From Patescibacteria group bacterium (GTDB lineage Bacteria; Patescibacteriota; Patescibacteriia; Patescibacteriales; UBA12465), in contig JAKLGM010000003.1 of the NCBI GenBank assembly GCA_022710685.1, positions 1 through 56,957 of the forward strand: a DNA stretch of 56,957 nucleotides, given 5' to 3'. Under the pieces are notes generated by a model. The model saw only the letters and a list, made by a program, of their open reading frames with translations, had not been told where the DNA came from and ran no database searches. Below, piece by piece: positions 45,613 to 53,440 of this stretch. Position 1 is the stretch's first letter; every line of letters begins with the position of its first letter. Both the position numbers and the translations under genes were made by a program.

Positions 45613-46879
45613 AGTTAATTTTTTGCTCGATTGTCTCAATTATCTTCATATTTTCTTCAATGGGACCGACAAAAGCGACTATTTGCCATTTACCATGATA
45701 GGAAAATGGCTCACTGACGAAATCAAAGCGTATTCCGATGATTCTCAGGGCTCGCATCAGCTCCACTCTCATTGTACCACAAAGATAATTAAATTTACAG
45801 CTGGCGGCATATGACATGGCGGCCCCCAGCAACAAAACGAAGTCCTGGCCCTCACGATACTCACGCCTAAAGCCAAAACGCGAAATTTCCAAGGCCTGGC
45901 GAAAGTCGAAGAATGAATCCGGAACCTGATAAAGGCCACGGAACGACCAGCTGGCGGTAGGGATCTTGATTAAACGCATAACACCGACCGGAAACCCGTT
46001 CTTAGAGGCTAAAAAATGAGTAGCTTCGGCGTCATATTCATCAATATCGCTCTCTAAGGGGAGATTCTCCTCCGCAATAAAGATTTCTTGACGCAGAACG
46101 AAAACTCGATCCTGGTCAAGCTTAGATTTTGCTACCTGGATTAATAATTTTGGCTTAGACAAAACAAAAAATAAGTCCTGGTCGCCATAGATAAAGCCCG
46201 AATGCTTTATTTTTAATCCCAGCTGCAAAATTTCATTAGTAATTACTTCCCGCTTAAAGCCCTCAATCTTCTTGTCGATAATCTTATTAAAAATTGCGAC
46301 AAAAATAAACTTAAAAGCGGCAGTGGTAAAACCAAAAACTTTTATAACCCGAACAAACCAAGAAAAAATGTTTTTTATTTCCCATTTTTCATCCGGTTCA
46401 TGAGCGTGTTTAAAAGCTTTGACAATCAATGGCATCTGATAATTCTCTTTGAGGGTTATAATTATCATCTGGCCATCGCTTTTGAGAACCCTGTTAAATT
46501 CAGCCAAAGTTTTTACCGGATCAGGCAGGGCATGCAAGACATTAATCGTAACTATTCGATCAAAATAATCGTTAGGAAACGGCAACGTCTTGTCTAAGTT
46601 GCAGTCTCTGATAGAAATTGATTCATGGGTGGCCAATTTTTTCTTAGCCCGCTCTAGCATGGCAGAGGAAAAATCAATCGCCGTCACGGCACAATTTTCA
46701 GCAGACAAGATCAAATCTAAATTGCCTGTGCCACACCCGGCATCCAAGATCTTATATTTTTTTTCTTCCTGCAAAGATAGTTCCGCCTTAACTCTCTCGA
46801 GCATAGATTGGTAAGGGCCGAACTCCAGTAGGACGTCATAACACCGAGCATATAAGCTCCAAAAAAAACTGCTAATCAT
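45611..46879 (-). CDS. Methyltransferase fused to a LuxI/FeeM-like N-acyltransferase domain
   Basis: A 422-residue two-domain protein. Residues 1-240 are a class I SAM methyltransferase (DAGCGTGN at 46-53, VLHALPDP later). Residues 245-422 match the autoinducer synthase/FeeM/PEP-CTERM-associated acyltransferase branch of the GNAT fold. Key features are VLRQEIF (261-267), DEYDAEATHFLA (280-291), GVMRLI (299-304), EISRFGFRREYR (331-342) and the late YHGKWQ (394-399). Such enzymes join an acyl chain to an amine. Its ATG has a strong Shine-Dalgarno (AAGGAGG, 7 nt before), rare in this window. The exact substrates are unknown. Confidence 0.8.
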   Translation of the reverse strand: MISSFFWSLYARCYDVLLEFGPYQSMLERVKAELSLQEEKKYKILDAGCGTGNLDLILSAENCAVTAIDFSSAMLERAKKKLATHESISIRDCNLDKTLPFPNDYFDRIVTINVLHALPDPVKTLAEFNRVLKSDGQMIIITLKENYQMPLIVKAFKHAHEPDEKWEIKNIFSWFVRVIKVFGFTTAAFKFIFVAIFNKIIDKKIEGFKREVITNEILQLGLKIKHSGFIYGDQDLFFVLSKPKLLIQVAKSKLDQDRVFVLRQEIFIAEENLPLESDIDEYDAEATHFLASKNGFPVGVMRLIKIPTASWSFRGLYQVPDSFFDFRQALEISRFGFRREYREGQDFVLLLGAAMSYAASCKFNYLCGTMRVELMRALRIIGIRFDFVSEPFSYHGKWQIVAFVGPIEENMKIIETIEQKIN

Positions 46880-46885
46880 TTTTGT

Positions 46886-46892
46886 CCTCCTT
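46886..46892 (-). promoter_or_regulatory. Strong Shine-Dalgarno of the methyltransferase-acyltransferase gene
   Basis: AAGGAGG on the minus strand, 6-7 nt upstream of the ATG at 46879. Most genes here have no visible SD, so this one decides the start and hints at high or foreign-style translation. Confidence 0.75.
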
Positions 46893-47087
46893 GAAATTAA
46901 TGGTTAATAATTCTAGACACAACCGCAACATTAAGTTGGGGACGGAAAAAGGTAGTTTTGCTCAATATAATTTCGCCGGAAATAGTGGCCCTATTTTTGG
47001 TTTACATTTTAAAGAACTTTAAACTAATACCTCTAACTAATAAATAATAACACTAATATTAATTATTTTCAAAGATTTGCCGCCAAA

Positions 47088-47116
47088 TTGTGCTATCCTT
47101 TCGATTTTGCTACAAT
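47088..47116 (+). promoter_or_regulatory. Promoter of the EamA transporter gene
   Basis: TTGTGC (47088-47093), 17-nt spacer, TACAAT (47111-47116), 30 nt before the ATG at 47146. Confidence 0.6.
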
Positions 47117-47145
47117 TTATCCATAACAAAATAATTGTCGAAATT

Positions 47146-47568
47146 ATGTGGGTCCTTTACGCTATATTATCAGCCGTCTTTGCAGCCGGCGTGGCTATTG
47201 CCGGCAAACTAGGCCTAAAAAACCTAGATTCTACCCTGGCCACCACCATCCGCTCTTTTATAATGGCCGCCTTTCTGCTCCTGGTCAGCCTCTTTCTAAG
47301 AAAATTCCGCGGCTTCAATATCCACGACCTCTCCGGCAAAGACTGGCTGCTCATTGCTCTCGCTGGAATCTTCGGAGCCTTGTCTTGGCTCTTCTATTTC
47401 TTTGCCCTCAAGTACGGGCCGGCTACTCCAGTGGCCGCCCTGGATCGCCTCAGTCTCGTCTTTGTCTTTGTCTTAGCTATCCTTTTCTTAGGCGAAAGCT
47501 TCTCCTTCAAATCCCTCATCGGCGCCCTCCTGATGGTTGCCGGAGCGATTATCATCTCCTGGAAATAA
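47146..47568 (+). CDS. EamA/DMT-family membrane transporter, half-size
   Basis: This 140-residue membrane protein has five hydrophobic helices. The sequence fits one EamA repeat (for example ATPVAALDRLSLVFVFVLAILFLGESFSFKSLIGALLMVAGAIII). Half-size members act as dimers, exporting or importing small metabolites. The frame is open further upstream, but the promoter and hydrophobic start MWVLYAILSA place the ATG at 47146. Confidence 0.88.
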   Translation: MWVLYAILSAVFAAGVAIAGKLGLKNLDSTLATTIRSFIMAAFLLLVSLFLRKFRGFNIHDLSGKDWLLIALAGIFGALSWLFYFFALKYGPATPVAALDRLSLVFVFVLAILFLGESFSFKSLIGALLMVAGAIIISWK

Positions 47569-47580
47569 TTATTGGAAACA

Positions 47581-47606
47581 AAAACAGGCCTCACGGCCTG
47601 TTTTTT
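47581..47606. terminator. Bidirectional terminator after the EamA gene
   Basis: The stem AAAACAGGCC / GGCCTGTTTT with loop TCAC, between convergent genes. Confidence 0.85.
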
Positions 47607-47628
47607 ATTAACACTAAAAATAATATAA

Positions 47629-48267
47629 CTATTTTTTCTTTTTTACCACCTTCTTAGTAACTGGTTTCTTACTCACCTTCGGCTTAGCTTTTTCCGCTAT
47701 AGCTTTTTTTACTTCCGGCTTAGTCGGAGTCTTTTCTTCCTTTACCGCTTTCTTCGGATTAGACAAAGACAGGCTGGCTAAGATATCATCGAGCTTACGG
47801 TCAATCGCCTGCAATTGACGTTCAAATTGACCGGAATTATTAGTGCTAGCTTTTTTCTCTTGACCCTTAGCGCCCTGGCCAAAACAATTACTGCAGAAAA
47901 CCGGCTTGTCGCCAGTCGGACGAAACGGCACTTCGCAGCTATCGCCGCATTCGGAGCAAGTAGCTTTGAACATTTTCTTGTCGCCGAAGCTATCATGGCC
48001 AAAACTTCTCTTCTCAAAATTCCGATCTCTGTCGCCAAACTTACCCTTACTTTGACCGAAACAAGCGCTGCACAAAACCGGCTTGTCGCCAGTCGGACGA
48101 AACGGCACTTCGCAGCTATCGCCGCATTCGGAGCAAGTAGCCCGATGCATTGTCGGCCGGCCGCCATCACGACCGCCTTTGTTGAAACCGCCACGACCGC
48201 CTTTGTTGAAACCGCCGCCGCCAAAACCACCGCGACCGCCTCTACCTCCCTGACTAAATTTTCCCAT
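47629..48267 (-). CDS. RGG-box protein with two zinc-ribbon repeats and Lys-rich tail
   Basis: This 212-residue protein has three parts. A Gly/Arg/Phe-rich RGG-like N-terminus (1-38) resembles RNA-binding tails. Two nearly identical C4 zinc modules follow, each of the form CSECGDSCEVPFRPTGDKPV-x-CSxCF (about 45-70 and 104-129). A helical segment (ERQLQAIDRKLDDILASL) and a Lys/Pro-rich C-terminus complete it. CxxDR-type zinc proteins with this VPF motif are frequent in CPR genomes. Nucleic-acid or ribosome binding is likely but not shown. Confidence 0.8.
   Translation of the reverse strand: MGKFSQGGRGGRGGFGGGGFNKGGRGGFNKGGRDGGRPTMHRATCSECGDSCEVPFRPTGDKPVLCSACFGQSKGKFGDRDRNFEKRSFGHDSFGDKKMFKATCSECGDSCEVPFRPTGDKPVFCSNCFGQGAKGQEKKASTNNSGQFERQLQAIDRKLDDILASLSLSNPKKAVKEEKTPTKPEVKKAIAEKAKPKVSKKPVTKKVVKKKK
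47897..48141 (-). repeat. 68-bp perfect direct repeat encoding the zinc modules
   Basis: 47897-47964 and 48074-48141 are identical with a 177-bp offset, including silent positions, so the module duplication is recent or is kept uniform by gene conversion. Confidence 0.95.
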
Positions 48268-48373
48268 ATAATTTTATTAATTATTTATAAAATTTGACTG
48301 TATAATTGGTCTTTTGCCCAAGCATTGACATTCTCCTAACAAAATACCACACAACTAATTAAAGAGCAATGAC

Positions 48374-49300
48374 TTATTTATTAAACAAAAACTCCGTTAA
48401 AACAAAAATCAAGTAAAAAAAGAATAGAAAAATCGCTTCTTTGCGGCTCAAGACCCGATCCGATTTCATAAAATAGAACAAGAGGAATACCGCTAAAAGC
48501 ATAAACAAGCCAGTGATATAGATAATGCGCATATTAAAAGCAAAGGGGCTGATTAGGGCCATAATACCCACTACAATAGTGGCGTCAGCGACAACCGTCC
48601 CCAAGATATCACCCAAAGCCAAATCGTCATGGTGATGCTTAGCGGCTCTGATGGAAAAGAATAGTTCTGGCAAGGTTGTCCCTAGGCCCACTACCAACAT
48701 ACCAATCAAGATTGGGTTGACCTTTAATCCATGAGCAAAATCTACGCCATATCTGACGGTAAAATGGGAACCTAAGAGAAGGCCGCCCATACTAAGCAAC
48801 AAGAACAATAAATTCTTTAACTTGAATTTTTCCCGATCAATCTTGGCGACATAAATATTTTTTTGCAAAATTATATAGTAGAAGAACGCACCAGCCAGGA
48901 TTAACAATATCCCGTCTACCCGGGAATAATAACCATTCAACCCTAAGATAATCGGCACGGCCAGCGTCCCGATATGCAAAAATCTATTTTTGATAAGCCG
49001 GCTCTCAATCTTTAATCTCCGCCCGGAAACAAACACCACCAAAGCAAAAACCAAAGTCATATCGGCGACGTTTGACCCAAATAATGTACCCAAACCAAAA
49101 GCTGGGATCTTTTCAATGGCCGCCGTTACCGCGATAAAAGTTTCCGGCAGGATAGAAATGACAGCTACGACCGCAAAGCCGATAATATACTTGGGCAAAT
49201 TAAAACTCTCCGCTAGGTGGGTAGAATAGCGGATGGCCAAGTTGGCGCTTTTAATTACCACCAACAATGAAATTAATAAAAGGATGAATGATATAAGCAT
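48374..49300 (-). CDS. Na+/Ca2+ exchanger-like membrane protein (CaCA family)
   Basis: A 308-residue, roughly ten-helix transporter. The two alpha repeats are visible: ISILPETFIAVTAA with GTLFGSNVADMTLVFALV in the first half and GTTLPELFFSIRAA with LGDILGTVVADATIVVGI in the second. These are the cation-binding motifs of the family. The frame is open upstream into the tRNA-Gln gene, but the ATG at 49300 starts at the first helix. Confidence 0.92.
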   Translation of the reverse strand: MLISFILLLISLLVVIKSANLAIRYSTHLAESFNLPKYIIGFAVVAVISILPETFIAVTAAIEKIPAFGLGTLFGSNVADMTLVFALVVFVSGRRLKIESRLIKNRFLHIGTLAVPIILGLNGYYSRVDGILLILAGAFFYYIILQKNIYVAKIDREKFKLKNLLFLLLSMGGLLLGSHFTVRYGVDFAHGLKVNPILIGMLVVGLGTTLPELFFSIRAAKHHHDDLALGDILGTVVADATIVVGIMALISPFAFNMRIIYITGLFMLLAVFLLFYFMKSDRVLSRKEAIFLFFFYLIFVLTEFLFNK

Positions 49301-49366
49301 AACGCTTGAACCAAATAATGTTATTACGAAAAAACAGGCATTTTGCAACCTGTTATTCCATCTCTG

Positions 49367-49437
49367 CTCGGGGACAGGGACTCGAACCCCGATCGACGCC
49401 TTCAAAGGGCGCTGTCCTACCATTAGACGATCCCCGA
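49367..49437 (-). tRNA. tRNA-Gln (anticodon TTG)
   Basis: 71 nt on the minus strand. The acceptor TCGGGGA / TCCCCGA and the T-stem around TTCGAGT pair well. The anticodon stem GCGCC / GGCGT encloses CTTTGAA with anticodon TTG. CCA is not encoded. Confidence 0.95.
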
Positions 49438-49517
49438 ATAAATTAAGAGCCGATTAAACAATCAGCCCCCATATATTACAAAAACTTGCCCCTAGAGTCA
49501 ATGGCCCGATAATGCTG

Positions 49518-50429
49518 TTAAACCCGGGCATAACGCCTGATAGCCAACCAGCTAGATAGGACGCTAATCAAAGAAACGGCCACAAATTGCAGACTAAATA
49601 TAACCCAGAAATTATCAAGGAAATAATTGATAATATTGATATTATAATCCATGAAGAAAACTTCCAGATAAGGCTGGAGCAAGCCCAAGAAAGGATAGAA
49701 GATGGCGATGATAATCAAGACGCTCATTAAGGCGTAAATGATTCCGGAGAAGACAAAGGGCAAATAGATGAAAGTATTGGGGGCGCCCACCAAACGCATG
49801 ATTTCAATTTCCCGCCGATGAGTATAAATTGCCACCTTGATAGAGTTATAAGCCACCAACATGCTGGTAAATATAAAAATGCTAATGATAAATAAACCAA
49901 CCTCTTTCACCTTGTTAGTAATTCCATTAATCTTTTCCAAAATCAAAGCGTTGTCAGCAAAATCACGCGATTCAATAATATCACTATCCATTTTTTTAAT
50001 CTCATCAATTAGCATCGGCGCTTCATCAGCGCTGTTAGGCATGATTATCAAACTCGGAGACAAAGGGTTGCGGCCTAATTCTCGTAAAGCCGTTAAGACC
50101 TCGGGGTTATCTTTATTCTTCTCCCGAAAAAACCGCAAAGCATCAGCCTTGGAAGTATAAAGCACTTTTTTTACCCGGCTCATCTGGGAGACCTGGGAGC
50201 GCAAGCTGGAAATCTGTTCCTCGCTGGCATCGGACTTCAAGTACAAGCTGATATCCACCTTTTCCTTGACTGCTTCAATGGCATGGCGGCTCAACATTTC
50301 CACGGTCAGCAAAACATTGACGGAAAAAAGCGCCAATACCAAAATCGTCACCGTAGCGATGGTTAGCCAAACGTTGCGGCTAATATCCTGGATACTAAAT
50401 TTTACAATACGCACGAATGAAAGCAGCAT
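49518..50429 (-). CDS. ftsX: Cell division protein FtsX
   Basis: The membrane partner of FtsE, controlling peptidoglycan hydrolases at the septum. At 303 residues it has an N-terminal TM helix, an extracytoplasmic domain (about 45-160) and three C-terminal TM helices with THRREIEIMRLVGAPNTFI. The start at 50429 is 4 nt after the ftsE stop. An upstream in-frame start would overlap ftsE. Confidence 0.94.
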   Translation of the reverse strand: MLLSFVRIVKFSIQDISRNVWLTIATVTILVLALFSVNVLLTVEMLSRHAIEAVKEKVDISLYLKSDASEEQISSLRSQVSQMSRVKKVLYTSKADALRFFREKNKDNPEVLTALRELGRNPLSPSLIIMPNSADEAPMLIDEIKKMDSDIIESRDFADNALILEKINGITNKVKEVGLFIISIFIFTSMLVAYNSIKVAIYTHRREIEIMRLVGAPNTFIYLPFVFSGIIYALMSVLIIIAIFYPFLGLLQPYLEVFFMDYNINIINYFLDNFWVIFSLQFVAVSLISVLSSWLAIRRYARV

Positions 50430-50433
50430 ATGA

Positions 50434-51114
50434 TTATAGTAAATATTTGCCTTTTTCTTGGTCAGACACCACCTTGCCGTTATCAATAGTAATGACCCGC
50501 TTCTTTAACTGGTTAACAATCTCCCGATTATGGGTCACCAAGATAACTGTAGTGCCAAACTTGTTAATCCGCTCTAATAAATCAATAATTTCATTAGCAT
50601 TAATAGAATCTAAATTACCGGTTGGTTCATCCGCCAACAAGATCTTGGGCTGGTGCACTAAAGCGCGGGCAATAGCTGTCCGCTGCTGTTCACCGCCGGA
50701 AACTTCATGCGGATAGCGATTCTTCTTGTCCTCTAAGCCGACCAGACGCATCACGCTAGAAACGATCTTTTCAATCTTGGCCGGACTCTGGCCGCAGACC
50801 TCTAAAGCAAAGGCGACATTTTCCCATAAAGTCTTTTTAGGCAGCAATTTGAAATCTTGGAAGATGACACCGATCTGACGGCGTAAATATGGCACTTCCC
50901 TTTTAGAAATTCTAGTAATATCCCAGTCGCCGATAATCACCCGGCCGCCGCCAACTCGCTCCTCGCCAATTAAAACCTTAACGAGAGTAGTCTTGCCACT
51001 GCCGCTTTGGCCAACCAAAGACACAAACTCCCCGGCCTCAATATATAAATTGATGTCGTGGAGAATCTCAATATTCTTCAAATAGGATTTAGAAACGTTA
51101 ATTAGCTTGATCAT
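50434..51114 (-). CDS. ftsE: Cell division ATP-binding protein FtsE
   Basis: An ABC ATPase of 226 residues. It has Walker A GQSGSGKTT (35-43), the signature VSGGEQQRTAIARAL (138-152), Walker B LLADEPTGNLD and the switch histidine in VTHNRE. It is co-transcribed with ftsX. Confidence 0.96.
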   Translation of the reverse strand: MIKLINVSKSYLKNIEILHDINLYIEAGEFVSLVGQSGSGKTTLVKVLIGEERVGGGRVIIGDWDITRISKREVPYLRRQIGVIFQDFKLLPKKTLWENVAFALEVCGQSPAKIEKIVSSVMRLVGLEDKKNRYPHEVSGGEQQRTAIARALVHQPKILLADEPTGNLDSINANEIIDLLERINKFGTTVILVTHNREIVNQLKKRVITIDNGKVVSDQEKGKYLL

Positions 51115-51170
51115 AGTAAAAAAATCAACTTATCTCCATTATAACAAAATAATCCAAAGGGGACAAATAA

Positions 51171-51198
51171 AAACTCCCGCCTTAAAGCGGGAGTCAAA
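51171..51198 (-). terminator. Terminator after the RlpA-carboxypeptidase gene
   Basis: The stem ACTCCCGC / GCGGGAGT with T runs on both strands, located between ftsE and the 51211 stop codon. Confidence 0.85.
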
Positions 51199-51210
51199 AA
51201 TTATATAGTA

Positions 51211-52890
51211 TTATTCCACGCTAGCCGCCTTAACTTTCCCCTCGGAGACTAATTTGGCGCTATAACGCATCAATTGCTCGGTTTCAGAGAAACTGGCGGT
51301 GCGGCTCTTGGCATTCATGGTCAAAACTATCAAGCTGTCCTTCCCGGCCTGGAAACGGGTCATTAAGCAATAGCCGGCTTCTTCTAAATAGCCAGTCTTG
51401 GAGCTGGTAATTTTGTATTTGGACCAATCTAAAATGTCATTAGTATTATAAATCGTATGCGGTTTCTGATCATTAATATTTTTAAAAGAATATTTTTTAA
51501 TTGTGCTAGCCGTGGCAATGATATTGTCAGTTGCAATCTTCTGGATAATAGCCACGTAATCGGCAGCCGTGGTCATATTCTTCGGAGACAATCCGGTCGG
51601 TTCGACAAAAACGGTATCTTTAGCTCCCCAAGCCTTGGCATTATCATTCATTTTCTTGATAAAGTCAGCTCGACTGACGCCAGATACTCGGACTAAAGTT
51701 TCAACTGTATTATTGAAAGACCCAGCCAGGCTGGAGTAGATCATGTCTTTAATGGTTGCCTTGTCTCCTTCCTTAAATTTGACCTTAGGCGATTCCCAGG
51801 GCTTGCAGTAGTTATAATTCATTTTTTCATCCTGGACTTTATAGCTAACAGTTTCGGCTAAACGCTGGCGATTATTATCAATATCTAAAAAAGTTTTAAC
51901 GGCAACCATCTTGGTCAAACTAGCCAAAGGCACAGTAGAGGTAGAATTCTTAGAAAAAATAACCTGGCCATCACTCTCTCGCACCACCAATACATTTTTA
52001 GCGCTCAATTTTGGGGTAGCTGAAGCGCCTCCTTTCGGCACGCCCATTAAATTGCCTGAACTATCAGCCTTAATCTCTAATGGCTCAACTCGGACATTAA
52101 TAATACCGGCACCGGTAGAAGCTATCTTTTTGAAAGCCACCTTGTCTAAGTCCACCGCTCGATCCGGATGCTTGTCGCGCTCCGGGCCGTAGTCGTTAAC
52201 GGTAACGTCCACGAATTTATTATTAGCCAAGTTATAAACGCGCAATCTTGATCCTTTGGGAAAGTCCGGTGAAGCCGTGTACAACCCACCTTTATAAGCA
52301 TACCAGCTGGCTTTGCCACTCACTAAGACTCCAGGAAAGGACAAGACAGCCAGACGGGCATAAGGCATACTGACAGTAGCCGAAACATATTTTTTAGCTT
52401 GATTATCTTTGGTTGGTAACGGCTTCCAGCTATCACTATTTCGATCGTAGAAGAAAACCTGCTTATATTCAGCCAGGGCCTGCTGCTCATCATAGCTAAT
52501 TTCCACTTTGAATGTCTTAGGCAAGTTCTGGCGGCCAAAATCAAACTGATAGATATGGCTCACTTTGTTCAAGTTCCATGGCGTAGCGATATTTTCGTTT
52601 AATTGAGTCAGCTTAATCTCAGCGCTCAAAGCCAGGCCAGATGTGCTGGTGGCTGCCGGGAAGATTAAGCGAAAATTATTGTTAAAAGCGGAGATTGTCT
52701 TACCCTTAACCATTTCTTCCTGGCTGATAACAATGCTGGATTCCGCATTTAGCGGGTTGCTGTCACCCACTAAAGCCAAAATAACATTATCTGGCACAAA
52801 AGAAGCTAGAACTAACAAGGCGATCAAAAGAGCGCGGCCGTTCTGCTTGATAATTCGGGTTAATAAATTGAATTGGTCTTTTAGATTCAT
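51211..52890 (-). CDS. RlpA-like domain fused to a D-alanyl-D-alanine carboxypeptidase (peptidase S11)
   Basis: A 559-residue exported protein. A signal/TM helix lies at about 19-42. A beta-rich region (about 50-185) is followed by an RlpA-type double-psi beta-barrel (about 188-270), with SGKASWYAYKGG and VNDYGPERDKHPDRAVDLD. The S11 domain has SLTK (324-327), SFN (391-393) and KTG (498-500). The two activities would trim stem peptides and possibly cleave glycan strands in the wall. The GTG at 52908 is an alternative start. Confidence 0.88.
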   Translation of the reverse strand: MNLKDQFNLLTRIIKQNGRALLIALLVLASFVPDNVILALVGDSNPLNAESSIVISQEEMVKGKTISAFNNNFRLIFPAATSTSGLALSAEIKLTQLNENIATPWNLNKVSHIYQFDFGRQNLPKTFKVEISYDEQQALAEYKQVFFYDRNSDSWKPLPTKDNQAKKYVSATVSMPYARLAVLSFPGVLVSGKASWYAYKGGLYTASPDFPKGSRLRVYNLANNKFVDVTVNDYGPERDKHPDRAVDLDKVAFKKIASTGAGIINVRVEPLEIKADSSGNLMGVPKGGASATPKLSAKNVLVVRESDGQVIFSKNSTSTVPLASLTKMVAVKTFLDIDNNRQRLAETVSYKVQDEKMNYNYCKPWESPKVKFKEGDKATIKDMIYSSLAGSFNNTVETLVRVSGVSRADFIKKMNDNAKAWGAKDTVFVEPTGLSPKNMTTAADYVAIIQKIATDNIIATASTIKKYSFKNINDQKPHTIYNTNDILDWSKYKITSSKTGYLEEAGYCLMTRFQAGKDSLIVLTMNAKSRTASFSETEQLMRYSAKLVSEGKVKAASVE

Positions 52891-52918
52891 AAAAAAATTG
52901 TTATTCACTCTTAAAATG

Positions 52919-52989
52919 AGCCTCTTGTCAGAATCGAACTGACGTCGACGGTTTACGATACCGCTGCTTTGCCACTAAGCTAAAGAGGC
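52919..52989 (-). tRNA. tRNA-Thr (anticodon CGT)
   Basis: 71 nt on the minus strand. Acceptor GCCTCTT / AAGAGGC, anticodon stem GCGGT / ACCGT enclosing ATCGTAA with anticodon CGT, and T-loop TTCGATT. CCA is not encoded. Confidence 0.94.
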
Positions 52990-52990
52990 T

Positions 52991-53440
52991 TTAATTAAAA
53001 AAATAGTTGAACCACTTATGAGGATTGGATAAATTTTTGGAGCTAGCTGCGCTCGGCAAACTTTCAGCCACTTGGGGACGGTCCGAAATAACCACCACTT
53101 TCTCCCCGGCCTTCTTTAACCCTAGATTGAGACGAGCCTGGTCCTCGACCGCCTGATCCGATTCTAAATAATTGATAACCTCCTTGATCTCCTGGTTCTT
53201 GGCGGAAAAACGCTCGATTTCAGCTTGGGCCTCCTTGATTTCAATATCAATTGCCTTTTGCTGGCCATAATTTTTGACTGCCGGAACGCCAATCAAAACT
53301 AAAACGCCAATAGCCAAAACAGTGAAAAGCCATTGCCCCGCCACTAAACGAGACCAGGTATTTACCGGGGCTCCGACTACGCCTTTTTGGACATAGGCCA
53401 CTTTTTTAGTTCGGCTGAGTCGATATTTACGATCAAGCAT
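52991..53440 (-). CDS. DivIC/FtsB-like septum formation initiator
   Basis: A 149-residue bitopic division protein. A basic cytoplasmic N-terminus is followed by a TM helix (about 36-54), a short coiled coil (EIKEAQAEIERFSAKNQEIKEVINYL) and the conserved ARLNLGLKKAGEKVVVI end. A Ser/Asn tail follows. It overlaps the P-type ATPase stop by 8 nt. Confidence 0.85.
   Translation of the reverse strand: MLDRKYRLSRTKKVAYVQKGVVGAPVNTWSRLVAGQWLFTVLAIGVLVLIGVPAVKNYGQQKAIDIEIKEAQAEIERFSAKNQEIKEVINYLESDQAVEDQARLNLGLKKAGEKVVVISDRPQVAESLPSAASSKNLSNPHKWFNYFFN

Noticed and set aside
47148-47657. 169-aa ORF overlapping the EamA gene in another frame
   Set aside because: It is a Pro/Arg-rich shadow frame of the transporter and runs through a terminator.
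49301-49423. N-terminal extension of the Na+/Ca2+ exchanger
   Set aside because: The extension would be read from within the tRNA-Gln gene, so the ATG at 49300 is preferred.
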